The translations under genes and the position numbers were made by a program. The notes under the pieces are model-generated. The model saw only the letters and a program-made list of their open reading frames with translations. It was not told the origin of the DNA and made no database searches. This document shows, piece after piece, positions 18,057-26,374 of a stretch of 50,480 bases of DNA. Source of the DNA: an uncultured Clostridia bacterium. Its GTDB lineage: Bacteria; Bacillota; Dehalobacteriia; UBA4068; CALXSR01. The stretch covers positions 1 through 50,480 of the forward strand of contig CALXSR010000036.1 in NCBI GenBank assembly GCA_944391215.1. The letters are read 5' to 3'. Numbering within the stretch: position 1 is the stretch's first letter; each line of letters opens with the position of its first letter.

Positions 18057-18864
18057 TTTCCCCACCCTTTTGCTCTTTTAAGGATTTGGCTATTAATAAC
18101 GCAAAATCATCTTTATCAATACTACTATCTATTTTACTCATCTTACCTTTTGTTGATCCTGTTTTATTAGCAGGATGATTTGCTCCTTTTCCTTTTCCCT
18201 GATGGTCAACCTCTTGCTCTTCTATTTGCTTTAAGGTTTGCAAATTTTGTCTTTGCCAAGAAAGTAATATTTTATCAATATAAGCAAAATTATATTTTCC
18301 ATATAAAACAGCCCTTTTTAAAGCTTCCAATATAATTTCCGGTTTATAATGACAATTATCCAACCAGTCCGCTATCTTATTTCCCTCATAGGGAGATAAG
18401 GGGCGAGCCATTTCTTGTTCAAAGGATTGATAAACGGCGGTAAAGGCATCCTTTTTTTTCGATCCTTTTTCGCCTGTTTTTTTTGTTTGTTTCCCTTTTC
18501 CACTAGAACGCGATTGTAAATAAGCCCAAATTTCCCATAAATTATCGTATAATGGCGCCAAACTATAAACAGGTTCGTCATCTAAGCTACTTTTTTCTCG
18601 ACCGATTATTTTTTTACTTACCAAAAGAGAAAGCGCCCCCAAAGCTTTTTCCCGTTCGTTAGAAAACGCAGGCAAAACATCCTTTAGAAAAAAAGATTCA
18701 TTTGCCGAACCCACATAACGCATTATTTTTAAAATGGTAATAACCTGACTTTCATCCAAACCAATTTCTGAATAATAATCCAACAACAAATGTGGTACGG
18801 TTACGGTATTATTTAGCAATTCGCGAAAAAATATCTTCTCCCATTTTATATTCTGGATTGACAT
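18049..18864 (-). CDS. dnaD: DnaD/DnaB-family primosomal protein
   Basis: The 271-residue protein has an N-terminal winged-helix DnaD-N-like domain ('LLLDYYSEIGLDESQVITILKIM', about residues 20-110). After a Lys/Ser-rich linker comes the DnaD C-domain ('RPLSPYEGNKIADWL' to 'FAYIDKILLSW', ~155-225), which binds DNA and remodels it at origins and restart sites. The tail is charged and low-complexity. It overlaps the dnaI-type loader gene and follows trkH by 12 bp. Confidence 0.9.
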   Translation of the reverse strand: MSIQNIKWEKIFFRELLNNTVTVPHLLLDYYSEIGLDESQVITILKIMRYVGSANESFFLKDVLPAFSNEREKALGALSLLVSKKIIGREKSSLDDEPVYSLAPLYDNLWEIWAYLQSRSSGKGKQTKKTGEKGSKKKDAFTAVYQSFEQEMARPLSPYEGNKIADWLDNCHYKPEIILEALKRAVLYGKYNFAYIDKILLSWQRQNLQTLKQIEEQEVDHQGKGKGANHPANKTGSTKGKMSKIDSSIDKDDFALLIAKSLKEQKGGENG

Positions 18865-18876
18865 TACTCTTTCCCC

Positions 18877-20340
18877 CTACTCTTTGCGCCAAATGCTAGG
18901 CGATAATAATACCAAAGCCGTATAAAGCTCTAAACGACCTAATAACATTAGAAAACTTAATAAAAACTTAGCAGCACTTGGCAAAAAGCCGTAATTACCA
19001 AACGGACCAACTGCACCTACACCAGGACCTACATTACCCAAACAAGTTGCCGCCGCCGTTATTGCTTCATCAAAGTTAATATTAAAAAGCATTAAAACCA
19101 CAGAGGATAGTAAAAAGATACCCATATAAATAAAGAAAAATTGTAAAACTTGCCGCACTAAATCATCCGATTGATTGCGCTGATTTACTTTCAAACTATT
19201 TACGGACTTTGGATGTACCAAACGAGACAATTCTATTTTTATATTTTTTATTAAAATAACAAAACGACCGGCCTTGATGGAGCCAGAAGTGGAACCTGCA
19301 CAACCCCCGGCAAATAATAATAAGAAAATAATGCCTTGCGCAAACAAAGGCCAATAAATATAATCCACTACGGCATAACCGGTAGTAGTAATCGTGGAAA
19401 CTGCAGTAAAAGCAGCATAACGCAACGTTTCTCCTGCCGAGCTTCCAACTCCGGCATAATAAATATTAAAAAAGATAAGGAGCGTGGCCCCAATTGATAA
19501 AAAGAAGTAATAACGAAATTCTTCATTTTTAAAGAAATTATTGATCTTGCGAATAAATAAAAGATAATAAAGTGAAAAATTAACGCCAGCTAAAAACATA
19601 AAAATAGTAATAACCCACTGAATATAGGCACTATCATAAAAACCGATACTAGCATTTTTGGTAGAAAAACCACCGGTTGCCATTGTTCCAAACGTATGAC
19701 AAAATGCGTCAAATACGCTCATCCCTCCTAAAAGTAAAAGGAAAAACAAAATGACAGAAAGGATAATATAGGTTAACCATAATATTTTTGCCCCTTCACT
19801 TGCTTTTGGCGCTATTTTTTCTTTCACTGGGCCTGGTGCTTCCGCTTTATAAACATGACCAATGCCACTATTGCTATTATTATTTCTGATTAAAGCAACA
19901 AATAACACCATAATCCCCATACCGCCTAACCAGTGCGTCATGGAGCGCCAAAATAAAATACCGCGCGGTAAGCTTTCCACCGTTGATAAAATAGAAGCCC
20001 CTGTAGTAGTAAAACCGGACATGGTCTCAAAAAAAGCATCGGCAAAAGTTGGAAAATAGCCGGAAAATAAATAAGGTAAACTACCAAAAAAACTGGCAAA
20101 AATCCATCCTAATGTTACAATCGCAAAGCTTTCCCTAGCCCTTAAGTTCTTTTTATCGTCTTTCGGTCGTAAAAAATAAGTTAAGGCAGCCCCGGCTGCC
20201 AAAGTAATTAACATGCCATATAAAATAGGAAATAAATCGGCGCTACCATCATGCCATGCCCAAAGAAGTGGGAAGACCATACAAGCGCCCACAATGGAAA
20301 CCACTCTGCCGATCATATGAAAAACCAGAGCAATATGCAT
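18877..20340 (-). CDS. trkH: TrkH, membrane subunit of the Trk K+ uptake system
   Basis: This is a K+ channel-like membrane protein of 487 residues from the chosen start. About ten membrane helices and four pore-loop repeats are visible, for example 'MSGFTTTGASI', 'GTMATGGFSTKNASIG', 'AVSTITTTGYAVVDY' and 'TCLGNVGPGVGAVGP'. Each carries the glycine that lines the K+ filter. I chose the ATG at 20340 because GGGAGG lies 7 nt ahead of it; an in-frame ATG at 20355 has no ribosome site. It sits directly after trkA, its regulatory partner. Confidence 0.95.
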   Translation of the reverse strand: MHIALVFHMIGRVVSIVGACMVFPLLWAWHDGSADLFPILYGMLITLAAGAALTYFLRPKDDKKNLRARESFAIVTLGWIFASFFGSLPYLFSGYFPTFADAFFETMSGFTTTGASILSTVESLPRGILFWRSMTHWLGGMGIMVLFVALIRNNNSNSGIGHVYKAEAPGPVKEKIAPKASEGAKILWLTYIILSVILFFLLLLGGMSVFDAFCHTFGTMATGGFSTKNASIGFYDSAYIQWVITIFMFLAGVNFSLYYLLFIRKINNFFKNEEFRYYFFLSIGATLLIFFNIYYAGVGSSAGETLRYAAFTAVSTITTTGYAVVDYIYWPLFAQGIIFLLLFAGGCAGSTSGSIKAGRFVILIKNIKIELSRLVHPKSVNSLKVNQRNQSDDLVRQVLQFFFIYMGIFLLSSVVLMLFNINFDEAITAAATCLGNVGPGVGAVGPFGNYGFLPSAAKFLLSFLMLLGRLELYTALVLLSPSIWRKE

Positions 20341-20358
20341 TTCAATGCCTCCCATAAG

Positions 20359-21696
20359 TTATCTAATGATATAGTCTTCTGCTTTTTGCACTGCATCCGG
20401 CAAAGCAAATACAATAACCCTATCTCCGGGTAATATTTTATCACTCCCGTTAGGAACAATCACTTTGGCATTGCGCACAAAAGCACCAATTAAAGCGTCA
20501 TGCGGGAAATTCATGTCTTTTAATGCTTTGTTAGCAACCCTACTTTTTTCCGATACCATCATTTCAATAATACGCGCCCGATTGGAATCTAGCAAGGTAA
20601 GCGACAACAGTTCCCCGCGACGAATAAATTGCATGACGGCTGAAATCATAAGTTGCCGCGGACTTACCGCTCGGTCAATTCCAACTTTTTCAATCAAAGT
20701 TACATAATCAGAACGCCTTATTTGCGCTATTGTTTTTTTACAACCTAAATGCTTGGCTAAAATACAAGCTAATAAATTCAGTTTATCATCATCGCTAGCA
20801 GCAATAAAAACATCCATCGAACCGATATTTTCTTCTTCTAATAATTGTAAATCGGTTCCATCTCCGTTAATAACCAAAACATCGCTTAATTTCTCATTCA
20901 GTTCTTTACACCGTTTGATATCCGGCTCTAAAATTTTAACTCGAATTTTTCTTTGTTGTAAGCGTTCCGCTAAATATAAACCGACATAACCTCCACCCAA
21001 AACAGTGGTATTTTCTATTTTTTTACGCCTTTTTATCATATACATAATTACATCACGCATATGGACGGTTTCCGAAAGAACAAAAATAATATCGCCGGGC
21101 AAAAGCTGATCATCCCCACGAGGAATTAGCATTTGCCCGTTACGATGGATGGATACAATTAAAGCTTGCTTAGGAAAACGGAGATCACGCAAAAATTTCC
21201 CTACCACTGGGGCGTCTTCCGGCAAAGTAAGTTCTAACATTTGCACTTTGCCATCCGCAAAATACTCTACGCTATGCGCTTCTGGAAAACTAACCAAACG
21301 CCCAATGGTGTGCGCGGTTACTTTTTCCGGATTGACAATCAAATCAATCCCCAAAGCTTGCTGACGCACCGATTGATCGATATCCGCATAGTCCGGATCG
21401 CTTACCCTGGCAATCGTCATCTTTGCACCATAAGATTTGGCAATAAAACAAGAAACCATATTTAATTCATCATTATTGGTCATAGCAATGAGCAAATCTA
21501 CCTCTTCCACCCCTGCCGCCAATAAATCTTTGGCATTTGCCCCATTGCCCAATACCACTTTAACATCCAAATTTTCATCCACGGTTTCCAAGCGTTCTTC
21601 ATCAATATCGATTACCACAACGCGATGATTTTCCTGGCTTAAAGTTTGGGCAATACTATAACCAATTTTACCTGCTCCTATGACAATTGTTTTCAA
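20359..21696 (-). CDS. trkA: TrkA, NAD-binding regulatory subunit of the Trk system
   Basis: This peripheral subunit gates TrkH. Its 445 residues form two tandem RCK units: N1 with GAGKIG near residue 7, C1 (~140-220), N2 with GGGYVG near 233, and C2 (~365-445). The start codon is TTG at 21696, supported by AGGAGG 7 nt upstream and by the conserved MKTIVIGAGKIG opening. It is the first gene of the trkA-trkH-dnaD-dnaI-HAD-nitrilase unit. Confidence 0.95.
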   Translation of the reverse strand: MKTIVIGAGKIGYSIAQTLSQENHRVVVIDIDEERLETVDENLDVKVVLGNGANAKDLLAAGVEEVDLLIAMTNNDELNMVSCFIAKSYGAKMTIARVSDPDYADIDQSVRQQALGIDLIVNPEKVTAHTIGRLVSFPEAHSVEYFADGKVQMLELTLPEDAPVVGKFLRDLRFPKQALIVSIHRNGQMLIPRGDDQLLPGDIIFVLSETVHMRDVIMYMIKRRKKIENTTVLGGGYVGLYLAERLQQRKIRVKILEPDIKRCKELNEKLSDVLVINGDGTDLQLLEEENIGSMDVFIAASDDDKLNLLACILAKHLGCKKTIAQIRRSDYVTLIEKVGIDRAVSPRQLMISAVMQFIRRGELLSLTLLDSNRARIIEMMVSEKSRVANKALKDMNFPHDALIGAFVRNAKVIVPNGSDKILPGDRVIVFALPDAVQKAEDYIIR

Positions 21697-21752
21697 GAAT
21701 AAACCTCCTGCAAGCCTTTGTTCAATAAAATCCTATGATACACTCATTCTAG

Positions 21753-21777
21753 ATAAAAAGGAAAACTCCTTTTCCTT
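21753..21777 (-). terminator. Terminator after the aminotransferase gene
   Basis: Stem AAGGAAAA/TTTTCCTT with a 4-nt loop directly after the stop, then TTTTTATC on the minus strand. Confidence 0.75.
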
Positions 21778-21778
21778 A

Positions 21779-22966
21779 CTATATTTCGCGTTTTGGCATA
21801 AATGGCCGAACAAATTCCGCCATACGGTCACAAGCAATATTGATTTTTTCAATACTGGCAGAATACGAACAACGAATAAAGCCTTCCCCACATGCACCAA
21901 AAGCATTCCCAGGTACCACGGCTGCCTTATACTCTTGTACTAAGCGATTGCAAAATTCCTCAGAATTAAGCCCCGTTTTTTGGATAGATGGGAAAATATA
22001 AAATGCGCCTTCTGGTTCACAAACATCAAAACCAATATCTTTTAACCTTTCATAGATTAAAATTCTTCTTTGATTATACGCATCTACCATGCGTTTGGTT
22101 TCATTTTCACCATGTAAAAAAGCCTCTAAAGCAGCATACTGACTAATAGTGGGAGCACACATAATGGCATATTGATGAATTTTATACATAGCTTGCGTTA
22201 ATTCTTCATTGGCACAAAGATAACCAATCCGCCATCCAGTCATGGCAAAAGCTTTAGAAGCACCGGATACCAAAACAGTTCTTTCCTGCATACCAGGAAT
22301 TTCCGCTACCGATACATGTTTGCCGCAATAGGTTAAATGCGCATAAATTTCATCACTAATTACCAACAAATTATGCTTTTTAATCACCTCACAAATGGCC
22401 GTTAAATCTTCACGATTTAAAATGGCCCCAGAAGGATTACTAGGGAAGCTCATTAAAACTGCTTTTGTTTTTGGCGTAATTTTTTCTTCTAACATTTCCG
22501 GCGTTAATTTAAAATTATCCTTCATATAAGTAGTAACTGGCACCGGAATGCCGCCCGCCATTGTTACACAAGGTTTATAAGAAACAAAACAAGGTTCTAC
22601 TACTAATATTTCGTCCCCAGGGGAAACAATAGCCCGCAAAGCAATATCAATCGCTTCACTGCCTCCTACGGTAATTAAAACTTCATTTGCCGCATTATAA
22701 TGTAATCCAAAATCTTTTTGCAAATAAGCGGCAATCGCTTCCCTTAATTCTAACATACCGGCATTACTGGTATAAGAGGTATGCCCTTCTTTTAAAGAGG
22801 CGACGGCAGCGTCGATAACCCGTTGCGGCGTAACAAAGTCAGGTTCGCCAATACCTAAAGACACTACGCCTTTTACGGATGCAGCAATGTCAAAAAACTT
22901 TCTGATACCCGAACTCGGTAAATCTTTGATGACCGGGTTGATAAAATCACCTGCACGAAAATCCAT
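21779..22966 (-). CDS. PLP-dependent aminotransferase, class I/II
   Basis: This fold-type I aminotransferase has 395 residues. Seen in sequence: 'VVSLGIGEPDFVTP' at the N-terminus, substrate/PLP contacts Asn177 (FPSNPSG), Asp205 (ISDEIY), the Schiff-base lysine Lys238 (SGASKAFAMTGWRIGY) and a C-terminal 'GFIRCSYS' arginine. It is closest to the PatA/AspC-like group often acting on aromatic amino acids, aspartate or acetyl-diaminopimelate. The true donor cannot be decided. The ATG has TTGGAGG upstream. It is monocistronic, with its own terminator. Confidence 0.93.
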   Translation of the reverse strand: MDFRAGDFINPVIKDLPSSGIRKFFDIAASVKGVVSLGIGEPDFVTPQRVIDAAVASLKEGHTSYTSNAGMLELREAIAAYLQKDFGLHYNAANEVLITVGGSEAIDIALRAIVSPGDEILVVEPCFVSYKPCVTMAGGIPVPVTTYMKDNFKLTPEMLEEKITPKTKAVLMSFPSNPSGAILNREDLTAICEVIKKHNLLVISDEIYAHLTYCGKHVSVAEIPGMQERTVLVSGASKAFAMTGWRIGYLCANEELTQAMYKIHQYAIMCAPTISQYAALEAFLHGENETKRMVDAYNQRRILIYERLKDIGFDVCEPEGAFYIFPSIQKTGLNSEEFCNRLVQEYKAAVVPGNAFGACGEGFIRCSYSASIEKINIACDRMAEFVRPFMPKREI

Positions 22967-23077
22967 AAAATTTCCTCCAAACCATAAATATTTTTTTTCA
23001 ATTGGGACAAAATAGATTTACTCTTTATTATAATAAAAATATTGTTAAAAGGAAAGCATTTTTTCTGAACCTGTTTA

Positions 23078-23106
23078 TTGACTTGGCTCCAACAATCCCG
23101 TATAAT
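23078..23106 (+). promoter_or_regulatory. Promoter of the tRNA cluster
   Basis: TTGACT (23078-23083), a 17-bp spacer and a perfect TATAAT (23101-23106), ending 19 bp before tRNA-Pro. Confidence 0.88.
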
Positions 23107-23125
23107 ATCTAATGTTGGAAATTAT

Positions 23126-23202
23126 CGGGACGTAGCGCAGCTTGGTAGCGCACTTGATTTGGGATCAAGGGGTCGCAGGTTCAAATCCTGTCGTCCCGAC
23201 CA
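23126..23202 (+). tRNA. tRNA-Pro (anticodon TGG)
   Basis: Acceptor CGGGACG/CGTCCCG, anticodon stem CTTGA/TCAAG around loop TTTGGGA (anticodon TGG), T-arm CAGGTTCAAATCCTG, encoded CCA. Confidence 0.96.
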
Positions 23203-23216
23203 TTTCCTTTCTTTTT

Positions 23217-23291
23217 TGGGGTGTAGCCAAGTGGTAAGGCAACGGTTTTTGGCATCGTCACGCGTTGGTTCAAATCCAGCCACCCCAGCCA
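23217..23291 (+). tRNA. tRNA-Gln (anticodon TTG)
   Basis: Acceptor TGGGGTG/CACCCCA with first pair U1-A72, anticodon loop TTTTGGC (anticodon TTG), discriminator G and encoded CCA. The U1-A72 pair is compatible with recognition by GatCAB, but also occurs in tRNA-Gln of organisms using GlnRS. Confidence 0.95.
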
Positions 23292-23303
23292 CTAACATAT
23301 AAC

Positions 23304-23331
23304 AAGTACTTTTTAAAAGTACTTTTCTTTT
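23304..23331 (+). terminator. Hairpin with T-rich tail between the two tRNA-Gln genes
   Basis: AAGTACTTTT/AAAAGTACTT, a 10-bp stem with almost no loop, followed by TTCTTTTT. Probably a weak terminator or a processing spacer. Confidence 0.55.
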
Positions 23332-23344
23332 TATATTTTTGTAT

Positions 23345-23419
23345 TGGGGTGTCGCCAAGCGGTAAGGCTACGGTTTCTGGCACCGTCATGCGTAGGTTCG
23401 AATCCTGCCACCCCAGCCA
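23345..23419 (+). tRNA. tRNA-Gln (anticodon CTG)
   Basis: Acceptor TGGGGTG/CACCCCA, anticodon loop TTCTGGC (anticodon CTG), encoded CCA. It differs from the upstream tRNA-Gln mainly in the anticodon and T-arm stems, so the two are diverged duplicates. Confidence 0.95.
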
Positions 23420-23421
23420 GT

Positions 23422-23460
23422 GAAAATATCCTTAACAAACTTCGTTGAGGATATTTTTAT
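23422..23460 (+). terminator. Terminator of the tRNA cluster
   Basis: Stem AAAATATCCT/AGGATATTTT around a 15-nt loop, followed by T-rich sequence. Confidence 0.85.
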
Positions 23461-23584
23461 TTTTATCACAACTGCTATAAGCAATTTTGAATCTTTTATC
23501 GATAAAAATTAATTTGCCTTATTTGCCCCTACTTATGCTTCTTTAAAACAAGTACGAAAGGATACTTTATCGCTTGAAAATAAT

Positions 23585-23613
23585 TTGACAATTGTTTGTT
23601 TTTATTTTATACT
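23585..23613 (+). promoter_or_regulatory. Strong promoter of the second MATE gene
   Basis: Consensus TTGACA (23585-23590), a 17-bp spacer and TATACT (23608-23613). The predicted start near 23620 leaves only ~30 nt before the terminator hairpin. Confidence 0.85.
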
Positions 23614-23650
23614 AAAAAAGTCATCGGAGGGTGTATAAAGAAATTTATAT

Positions 23651-23696
23651 GCTGGATAAGATGGTTGGCTTACCCCAACTCTTATCCGGCTTTTTT
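23651..23696 (+). terminator. Strong intrinsic terminator in the MATE leader (candidate attenuator)
   Basis: GCTGGATAAG pairs with CTTATCCGGC (23651-23660 with 23681-23690) and GTTGG with CCAAC in the upper stem, making ~16 bp. TTTTTT follows, ending 5 bp before the MATE ribosome site at 23701. Upstream in the leader are GGAGGG at about 23626-23631 and a small hairpin TATAAA-GAAA-TTTATA. The terminator stem is readable in frame with the MATE protein from GTG 23631 or ATG 23649. Confidence 0.8.
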
Positions 23697-23711
23697 ATTG
23701 CGGAGGAAAAC

Positions 23712-25046
23712 ATGGAGAATACATTAACGCAAGGAAAAATATTCCCTACTTTAATTCGCTTTGCCATCCCCTTTTTATTGGCCAATCTATTACAAGCCCT
23801 TTATGGAGCCGCCGATTTATTTATGGTTGGGCAATTTGCAGATGCTGCAGCGATTGCAGCTGTTTCTATTGGCAGCCAAGTAATGCAAACCATAACAGGC
23901 ATTATATTAGGGCTAACTACCGGCGGTACCGTTTTAATTGGTCAATATTGGGGAGCACACAAACATCAGGATGTCGCCAAAACAATTGGCTGTATCCTTT
24001 GCGTATTTACCATCATGGCTATTATTTTAACTATAATCATGCTCTTAGCCAGTAAGCCAATTATTTCTTTTATGCAAACACCCATGGAAGCCGTTAGCGC
24101 TACCATACAATACTTGCTGATCTGTTCCAGCGGCATTATTTTTATCGTTGGATATAATGCGGTTAGCGGTATTTTACGTGGCTTTGGCGATTCTACAACC
24201 CCTTTAATTTTTGTAGCAATCGCCTGTATAATCAATATAATTGGAGACTATATTTTGGTTGCTTTCTTTCAATTAGGCGCTACCGGGGCGGCAATTGCTA
24301 CTATTACGGCACAAGCAGTCAGCCTAGGATTGGCAATTCTTTATCTTCAAAAAAGAAAACTACCCGTTCCTTTTCATAAAACAGATATTCATTTAACCGC
24401 CGAAAAAACAAGCAAAATATTTCGGCTTGGTTTTCCCATCGCTTTGCAAGACGGTTTGATAAATATCTCTTTTTTGATTATTACTACTATTATTAACACC
24501 ATGGGTTTGAACGAAGCCGCCGCAGTTGGAGTAGTAGAAAAAATTATTGTTTTCGCCATGTTACCACCTACCGCCTTTGCTTCGGCCATTGCTGCTATGA
24601 CGGCTCAAAACATGGGGGCCGGTCTACCACAAAGGGCAAAAAGCTGTATGTATGCCGGGATTACTTGTTCCTTATTATTTGGGATTGCGATCTGTCTCTA
24701 TTCGCAATGGAATCCTGCTTCTTTAACAGCAATTTTTGCCGATGATGCGGAAGTAGTCCATAAAGCGGCGCTCTATTTAAAATCCTACTCTCTAGATTGT
24801 ATTTTAGTTTGTTTTATTTTTTGTCTTAATTCCTTTTTTAGCGGTTGTGGACATAGCCTTTTTTCTTTAGTGCACAGTTTATTGGCTACCTTTGCCCTGC
24901 GGATACCACTTTCTTATTATTTTAGTTTACAACCGCATGTCACCCTTTATCAAATGGGCTTAGCAGCACCTATTGCCAGCTTACTATCCATTTTCCTTTG
25001 TTTTTTTTATTTACAGTCCAATCGTTGGCAAAAATATCAAATATAA
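23712..25046 (+). CDS. MATE-family efflux transporter (NorM/DinF-like)
   Basis: This membrane exporter has 444 residues from the chosen ATG at 23712 and twelve predicted helices. It starts 'MENTLTQGKIFPTLIRFAIPFLLANLLQALYGAADLFMVG' in the typical MATE pattern (two halves; 'GFGDSTTPLIFVA' ends the first). CGGAGG lies 5 nt before 23712. In-frame starts at 23631 and 23649 would add 27 or 21 residues encoded inside a terminator hairpin. They are less likely as the main start but may matter for control. There is no adjacent regulator gene, so the leader may do the regulation. Its substrate is unknown. It shares only family membership with the MATE at 5.5 kb. Confidence 0.92.
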   Translation: MENTLTQGKIFPTLIRFAIPFLLANLLQALYGAADLFMVGQFADAAAIAAVSIGSQVMQTITGIILGLTTGGTVLIGQYWGAHKHQDVAKTIGCILCVFTIMAIILTIIMLLASKPIISFMQTPMEAVSATIQYLLICSSGIIFIVGYNAVSGILRGFGDSTTPLIFVAIACIINIIGDYILVAFFQLGATGAAIATITAQAVSLGLAILYLQKRKLPVPFHKTDIHLTAEKTSKIFRLGFPIALQDGLINISFLIITTIINTMGLNEAAAVGVVEKIIVFAMLPPTAFASAIAAMTAQNMGAGLPQRAKSCMYAGITCSLLFGIAICLYSQWNPASLTAIFADDAEVVHKAALYLKSYSLDCILVCFIFCLNSFFSGCGHSLFSLVHSLLATFALRIPLSYYFSLQPHVTLYQMGLAAPIASLLSIFLCFFYLQSNRWQKYQI

Positions 25047-25176
25047 CTCTTCTCTTTCGAAAAAAGTTTCACAAACAGCTATCTAGTCTTTTTCTTTTTT
25101 ATGTTGTAAAATAAAGCTAATTGCTATTTTTATATACTAGCTACTCGTATAAGACTTAAGAAAGAAGGAATTTACC

Positions 25177-26280
25177 ATGAAGGAAAAAGGAATACTATTA
25201 TTTGCTCTTACAGCCGTATCCGTTTTTTTATTTACTGTTAGTGCCTTTGCCACACAAAATATTACGGTAATGGTTAATGGCGAAAATTTGGTTATGGAGC
25301 AAGCGCCGATACTACAAAATAACCGTACTTTAGTGCCCATGCGCGCTATTTTTGAAGCTTTGGATACCACGGTAGATTGGGACGGGCAAACACAATCTAT
25401 CATCGCTAGCAAAGGTGATTTAACGATAAAAATGACGATTGGTCAACAAGAGATGACTGTAAATGATAAAACAATTACGCTCGATACCGCCCCCATTTTA
25501 GCAAACAACAGCACCATGGTACCAGTTCGTGCCGTAGCAGAAAGTTTTCAAGCTACTGTAAATTGGGATGCGGGCCAACAACAAGTAACCATCACCACAA
25601 TAGAAGAAGACGGCATTATTTCTAGCGTGATTGGTTCAATAACCGAAAGCATAAAAGCAAATGATGGTACTGAATTAATCAATATAAAAGCAAATTATCC
25701 AATTCTTGAAAATAATGATGACATGGCAGGTATTACTGAGATAAATGCAACCCTAAAAAAAATTGCCGCAGATTATGTAACTAGTATAGAAGAAGAATAT
25801 ACGGAAGAAGCTGAGGCTTTTTATCAAGAAGCCAAGGAAGATTATAGGGCCTATGCATTTGAAATGAATGTTACCTTGTCTTTTGATTATTCTAATATGC
25901 TTTCCGGAATGATCATTAAATATGAAAATACGGGTGGCGCGCATCCTAATACGATAAAAACCGGTTTTACTTATGATAAAACTACTGGGAAAGAAATGCT
26001 TTTACCTGATATTATGGTAGGAACGCAAACAGAAATTCAAGAAAGAATCATTACCAATTTCCATGCTTTCATTGATAAAAATGCAGATAATTTCTTTGAA
26101 GACGCCAAAACTACGATAGAAAAAGAAATTGATCATGTTGAATTTTATATGGCTGCCGATGGCATTCATTTCTTCTTCCAATTATACGATATTGCTCCAT
26201 ATGCCGCCGGTTTTCAGGAAATAGTCATCCCTTATGCTGAAAACGTAACAACTTATGTACCAGCTAATACCAATAAGTAA
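25177..26280 (+). CDS. Exported protein: CuAO N-terminal (stalk) domains plus DUF4163/DUF3298 domain
   Basis: The 367-residue protein has a clear signal peptide (basic start, hydrophobic ~6-22, cleavage near FAFATQ). Two copies of the copper-amine-oxidase N1 domain follow ('APILQNNRTLVPMRAIFEAL', ~25-85, and 'APILANNSTMVPVRAVAESF', ~86-145). After these comes an RsiV-like DUF4163/DUF3298 region (~160-360) with 'YENTGGAHPNT' and 'FYMAADGIHFFF'. CuAO-N1 repeats are common on cell-surface proteins of sporulating Bacillota and need not bind copper. The DUF3298 fold occurs in lysozyme-binding anti-sigma factors. Here there is no membrane anchor or sigma partner, so the role is unknown. Confidence 0.85.
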   Translation: MKEKGILLFALTAVSVFLFTVSAFATQNITVMVNGENLVMEQAPILQNNRTLVPMRAIFEALDTTVDWDGQTQSIIASKGDLTIKMTIGQQEMTVNDKTITLDTAPILANNSTMVPVRAVAESFQATVNWDAGQQQVTITTIEEDGIISSVIGSITESIKANDGTELINIKANYPILENNDDMAGITEINATLKKIAADYVTSIEEEYTEEAEAFYQEAKEDYRAYAFEMNVTLSFDYSNMLSGMIIKYENTGGAHPNTIKTGFTYDKTTGKEMLLPDIMVGTQTEIQERIITNFHAFIDKNADNFFEDAKTTIEKEIDHVEFYMAADGIHFFFQLYDIAPYAAGFQEIVIPYAENVTTYVPANTNK

Positions 26281-26320
26281 TATACAGCAAAAGTGTTTTA
26301 TCATTCTGCTATCTAAACAA

Positions 26321-26364
26321 AAGAGGTTGCTATGCACACTAGTGATAGCAACCTCTTATTTTTT
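26321..26364. terminator. Bidirectional terminator between convergent genes
   Basis: 13-bp perfect stem AAGAGGTTGCTAT/ATAGCAACCTCTT with an 11-nt loop; T-run to the right, AAC-AAAA to the left. It serves the exported protein and the pfp-ppiB unit. Confidence 0.9.
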
Positions 26365-26374
26365 TAGAAAAAAC

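Noticed and set aside
23122..23358. 78-codon minus-strand reading frame across the tRNA-Pro and tRNA-Gln genes
   Set aside because: It is the antisense of tRNA genes; the translated 'GRQDLNLRPLDPKSSALPSCATSR' ending is a well-known false protein from tRNA loci.
23613..23696. preQ1, guanidine or other known riboswitch in the MATE leader
   Set aside because: Only ~30 nt precede the terminator and no known aptamer core is visible.
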